Assembly: GCF_014205875.1 (NCBI RefSeq)
Contig: NZ_JACHEN010000008.1
Location: 62,001-126,000 of the forward strand
DNA: 64,000 nucleotides
Direction: 5' to 3'
DNA from: Anaerosolibacter carboniphilus
Lineage (GTDB): Bacteria > Bacillota > Clostridia > Peptostreptococcales > Thermotaleaceae
Part shown: positions 61,496 through 64,000 of the stretch, piece after piece
Layout: each line of letters opens with the position of its first letter
Position numbering within the stretch: the stretch's first letter is position 1
Notes under the pieces: model-generated
Databases searched by the model: none
The model's input: the letters and a program-made list of their open reading frames with translations, nothing else
Told to the model about the DNA's origin: nothing
Position numbers and translations under genes: made by a program

Positions 61496-63151
61496 ATGAA
61501 AAAGCTTATAATATGGTTATGCTTGATGCTGTTACTAATGAACCCCATTGCCTCCTATGGAGATCTCAACGGACCCTATAGAGATGGATTCATCGAAGGT
61601 TATGTAAAGGCGATATACGAACAAGAGATAGCAATTGAAGAGTACGATGGCACAGTCCATCGTCTCTCCTTTGACCCTAAGGCAGCGTTGACGATAGATA
61701 GTGTTCCAGTGACATTGAAGGATTTTAAACCGGGCATGGAAGTCTATGGAGACCTAAAAGGGAAGCGGCTGAATACATTGGAGAGTTTTTCCACAGACAA
61801 TCCAGGTTATATTCCGCCAGGGGGAAAGGTACGGACAGGTATTGTACGCACGATTGATCGAGATCAAATCACCATTCAAACGGCCATTGGCACAAAGGAA
61901 ACCTATTTCAGTTCCCCAGCAACCATCGCATTAAAGAAAGGCGCCAACATTTCTTTGAGTTCCCTCTATGAAGGGGACCGGGTGAAACTGTATTTCGATG
62001 AAATGGATGCTAACTTTATCAGCAGAATGGAAATCGAAGGGGATTCCATATTGGTGAAGGATCTATATAGAGGAAAGCTGACGATCTCGAACCAACTTGA
62101 TAATCAGATCGTGCTGGAGAATGTGGAAAGAATTCGCAATGGAAAGTGGGAAGATGTTCAAGCGACCATGAGCATTCCCTATACCACAGATTTGCCACTC
62201 TACTCAGGCGGCCAAAAAATATCCTATCAAAACCTAAAGTATTATAAAGGTAAGACTGTATATATGGCAGTAAAGGATTTCTTCGGCAAGAACAGAGCGG
62301 AGAAGATGATCATCAAGGGTCAGTATGAATCCGATTTTTCTGATAAGATTGAGGATGTGAATTGGTATACCCAGGCCCTGGAACTAGGGAACAATCGAAA
62401 TCTCAATTTCCATGAGGGGACGATCATCGTTAAGAATGGACGATTGGTAGATATCTATGGCATCAATGCCAAAGCGGATGCATTCGTGGTGGCCGATGGC
62501 AGAGGAAGTACTTTGACAGCCGATGTGATTTATCTCTACAATGAGGATATAAACAATTCCAATATTGGGCAGTATAACATTTATGCCGGCAGACTGGATG
62601 TGATTCTCGAAAGCACTGTGACCCTAAAGAACTTCTATGTTTTAAATCAAAATGAATGGGAATCTTTCAGCAAGGAAAAAGAGCTATATTATGACAATGA
62701 TACCTTTATCTATGATTTAGAAAATGGAAAAAAGGTGGCACCAAAAGAGTTCTATGCCAAGGATTATGCTGTAGACGAAGATACGGACTATGCAAGCGAT
62801 AGGGGATTGAAGGACTGGCATGGTTACATTTATACTGACGGCGATCGCATTTGCGGCATTGTGGTGCAAAAGAAGCTGGATTCACTGCTCAGACAAAGAA
62901 CAAGTAACGGCGTGATCGAGAAAATAGAAGATGATGCCCTGTTAGGATGGACCATGTATATCAAGGATGGAAAGGACTGGAGTGCTCGGAAAGAACAGTG
63001 GATGGCAAAAAATTCGACCTTCAAAGTGACATTGGATGAAGCGTTGATTATGAAAGATGACAAAGTAATTCAGCCGGATGAGCTAAAACCAGGAGATCGT
63101 CTGTATATTGTAAGGGATGATATGGAGGGTAAAGTGGTTCTGGTGAAATAA
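61496..63151 (+). CDS. Secreted protein of unknown function, repeated beta domains
   Basis: 551 residues with a signal peptide (LIIWLCLMLLLMNPIASYG). The body has short repeated units that look like small beta barrels: EGYVKAIYEQEIAIEEYDGT (about 33), VRTGIVRTIDRDQITIQTAI (about 112), and a third near 460 (RTSNGVIEKIEDDALLGWTM), each followed by a DGxxV-type turn and LKPGDRLY-like closing motif. I recognise no named family. GAGGAGG lies 10 nt before ATG 61496, within the end of the preceding gene; the longer upstream frame is spurious. Confidence 0.75.
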   Translation: MKKLIIWLCLMLLLMNPIASYGDLNGPYRDGFIEGYVKAIYEQEIAIEEYDGTVHRLSFDPKAALTIDSVPVTLKDFKPGMEVYGDLKGKRLNTLESFSTDNPGYIPPGGKVRTGIVRTIDRDQITIQTAIGTKETYFSSPATIALKKGANISLSSLYEGDRVKLYFDEMDANFISRMEIEGDSILVKDLYRGKLTISNQLDNQIVLENVERIRNGKWEDVQATMSIPYTTDLPLYSGGQKISYQNLKYYKGKTVYMAVKDFFGKNRAEKMIIKGQYESDFSDKIEDVNWYTQALELGNNRNLNFHEGTIIVKNGRLVDIYGINAKADAFVVADGRGSTLTADVIYLYNEDINNSNIGQYNIYAGRLDVILESTVTLKNFYVLNQNEWESFSKEKELYYDNDTFIYDLENGKKVAPKEFYAKDYAVDEDTDYASDRGLKDWHGYIYTDGDRICGIVVQKKLDSLLRQRTSNGVIEKIEDDALLGWTMYIKDGKDWSARKEQWMAKNSTFKVTLDEALIMKDDKVIQPDELKPGDRLYIVRDDMEGKVVLVK

Positions 63152-63160
63152 GGATTGTAG

Positions 63161-63186
63161 GTTGAGGGATAGGATTATCCCTCAAC
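63161..63186 (+). terminator. Hairpin after the 61496 gene
   Basis: GTTGAGGGAT-AGGATT-ATCCCTCAAC, a perfect 10-bp stem; only a short pyrimidine tract (TTCC) follows. Confidence 0.7.
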
Positions 63187-63274
63187 TTCCATTATGTAAA
63201 CTAAATTGAAAAACAATCCAAAAAAGTATATACTTTCTAATGGAATGCTATAGACAAGAAAAGGGGGCAAAAAA

Positions 63275-64000
63275 GTGAAAAAGTCAATCTTATATTGCAT
63301 GATATTTCTAATAGCCATCATGCCCATGGGTGTATGGGCTGCTCCTCCTGAATTTTCTGGTGGTGTAAATAACGAATATGCTTACGAAGAAGTTGTATTT
63401 ATCTCGGGAGAGCCAATTAAATTTGTAGGCAGCTTTTCTGTTTCAGAAAAGGATAAGGATGATACCAAAACAAGTACCTATAAATTTAGCAAGTTGAAGC
63501 CTGAAGATAAAAGTATTGATGCAGAATTGACAAAGACCATCACTTATGTGACAACATATATGAATCGGAACGATAAGGGCCAGACCATAGCCCAAACAGA
63601 AGTCGAGAAATATAGTGAGTCGTTGAAGGTAGGGCAGGATAAATATGAGCTGAAGGATTATCAGTTTTCAAAATCGGACATCATTGATAACCGACCAGCA
63701 TCAGATTTCTTCTCAGGGAATATGAAGGGTAGAAAGTATTATACCATCAACAAGGATGAAGGAGAAGTGGTCGTTGAGATCAGCGGAGGAACAGCTGCCT
63801 ATGAGAACTTCTGGGGAAATACAGAGACGCAAATGATCGATTATGTAATCAACTCCAAAAGAACGATTAAAGAGGAAGATTCAGAGGATACGGACGATGT
63901 ATCCTGGCAGGGAACGGTTACAGCCCACATATCAGATAGTCAAACCAAATCACTGAAGTATTCAGGCAATGATGCCAATTATTCCAGCTTTTACGGTGGA
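63275..64000 (+). CDS. Secreted protein, 5' part (runs off the window)
   Basis: A GTG at 63275 after AAAAGGGGG opens a frame that stays open to the window edge (242 codons). It starts with a signal peptide (VKKSILYCMIFLIAIMPMGV, WAAP) and continues as a beta-rich extracellular protein (YEEVVFISGEPIKFVGSFSV; VVVEISGGTAAYENFWGNTE). No family recognised. Same orientation as the surface-protein genes before it. Confidence 0.8.
   Translation, partial: MKKSILYCMIFLIAIMPMGVWAAPPEFSGGVNNEYAYEEVVFISGEPIKFVGSFSVSEKDKDDTKTSTYKFSKLKPEDKSIDAELTKTITYVTTYMNRNDKGQTIAQTEVEKYSESLKVGQDKYELKDYQFSKSDIIDNRPASDFFSGNMKGRKYYTINKDEGEVVVEISGGTAAYENFWGNTETQMIDYVINSKRTIKEEDSEDTDDVSWQGTVTAHISDSQTKSLKYSGNDANYSSFYGG

Overview
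The window looks like chromosome of a low-GC, endospore-forming, amino-acid-fermenting member of the Clostridia, close to Alkaliphilus in my judgement. The reasons are a full set of sporulation and germination genes (cotS-like, yabG, veg, sipL, spoIIR, sleB-ypeB, sspF, a gerA-type operon), a lysine fermentation operon (kdd-kamABCDE), an arginine deiminase operon (arcABC), and frequent TTG/GTG starts behind strong GGAGG sites. The genus is inferred from gene content, not from any search.

The most important observation is at 2363-15423. The sporulation protease gene yabG is split in two. Codons 1-237 lie at 2363-3073, behind a sigma-K-like promoter, and the last 57 codons lie at 15250-15423. 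The halves meet at the same hexamer, ATACTA (3068-3073 and 15244-15249). Joining them there gives an uninterrupted 294-residue YabG, close to the family length of about 290. The 12,176 bp between carries an intact large serine recombinase (8334-9788) preceded by a 33-codon ORF. Joining the two inner ends gives an attP-like site: a perfect 14-bp inverted repeat around ATACTA. This is the architecture of the B. subtilis skin element in sigK: a DNA element that would have to be precisely excised in the mother cell to restore a late sporulation gene. I do not know of a described yabG case.

The cargo is metabolic rather than phage-like: a MaoC-type (R)-enoyl-CoA hydratase, a family I CoA-transferase, a GntP-type permease, a soluble MCP-like receptor, a thiolase, an NtrC-type regulator with PAS domains, an SDR reductase and a cysteine-cluster protein. 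Four sigma-54 promoters (TTGGCAC-N5-TTGCA type) and recurring 17-bp sites (TGTNNA-N5-TGAACA) tie these genes into one regulon, probably for 3-hydroxybutyrate/acetoacetate/crotonate metabolism.

Outside the element, 15455-37681 keeps a scattered version of the B. subtilis yabG-veg-sspF-ispE neighbourhood: SpoIID/amidase fusion, veg, arcABC, an SLH surface protein, sipL, ispE, a GntR regulator with an in-frame amber codon, gerABC-type genes, spoIIR, sleB, ypeB, sspF, D-Ala-D-Ala ligase, a YwiB-like protein and a catalytically stripped ArgS-like protein. Positions 37902-47366 hold lysine fermentation: a second sigma-54 activator, then kdd from a sigma-54 promoter, lysine 2,3-aminomutase, the KamB/KamC reactivase pair and lysine 5,6-aminomutase. 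Positions 47523-64000 encode secreted and surface proteins: a dockerin-like/cohesin-like pair, a copper-amine-oxidase-N domain protein and very large Ig/TIG proteins.

The intergenic gaps contain two repeat families. One is a set of foldback elements whose arms are built of degenerate 7-nt units (GTTAGTG/CACTAAC and variants), found at nine loci plus one pure (CACTAAC)x11 tandem array. The other is a family of palindromic elements starting GTAGGG.
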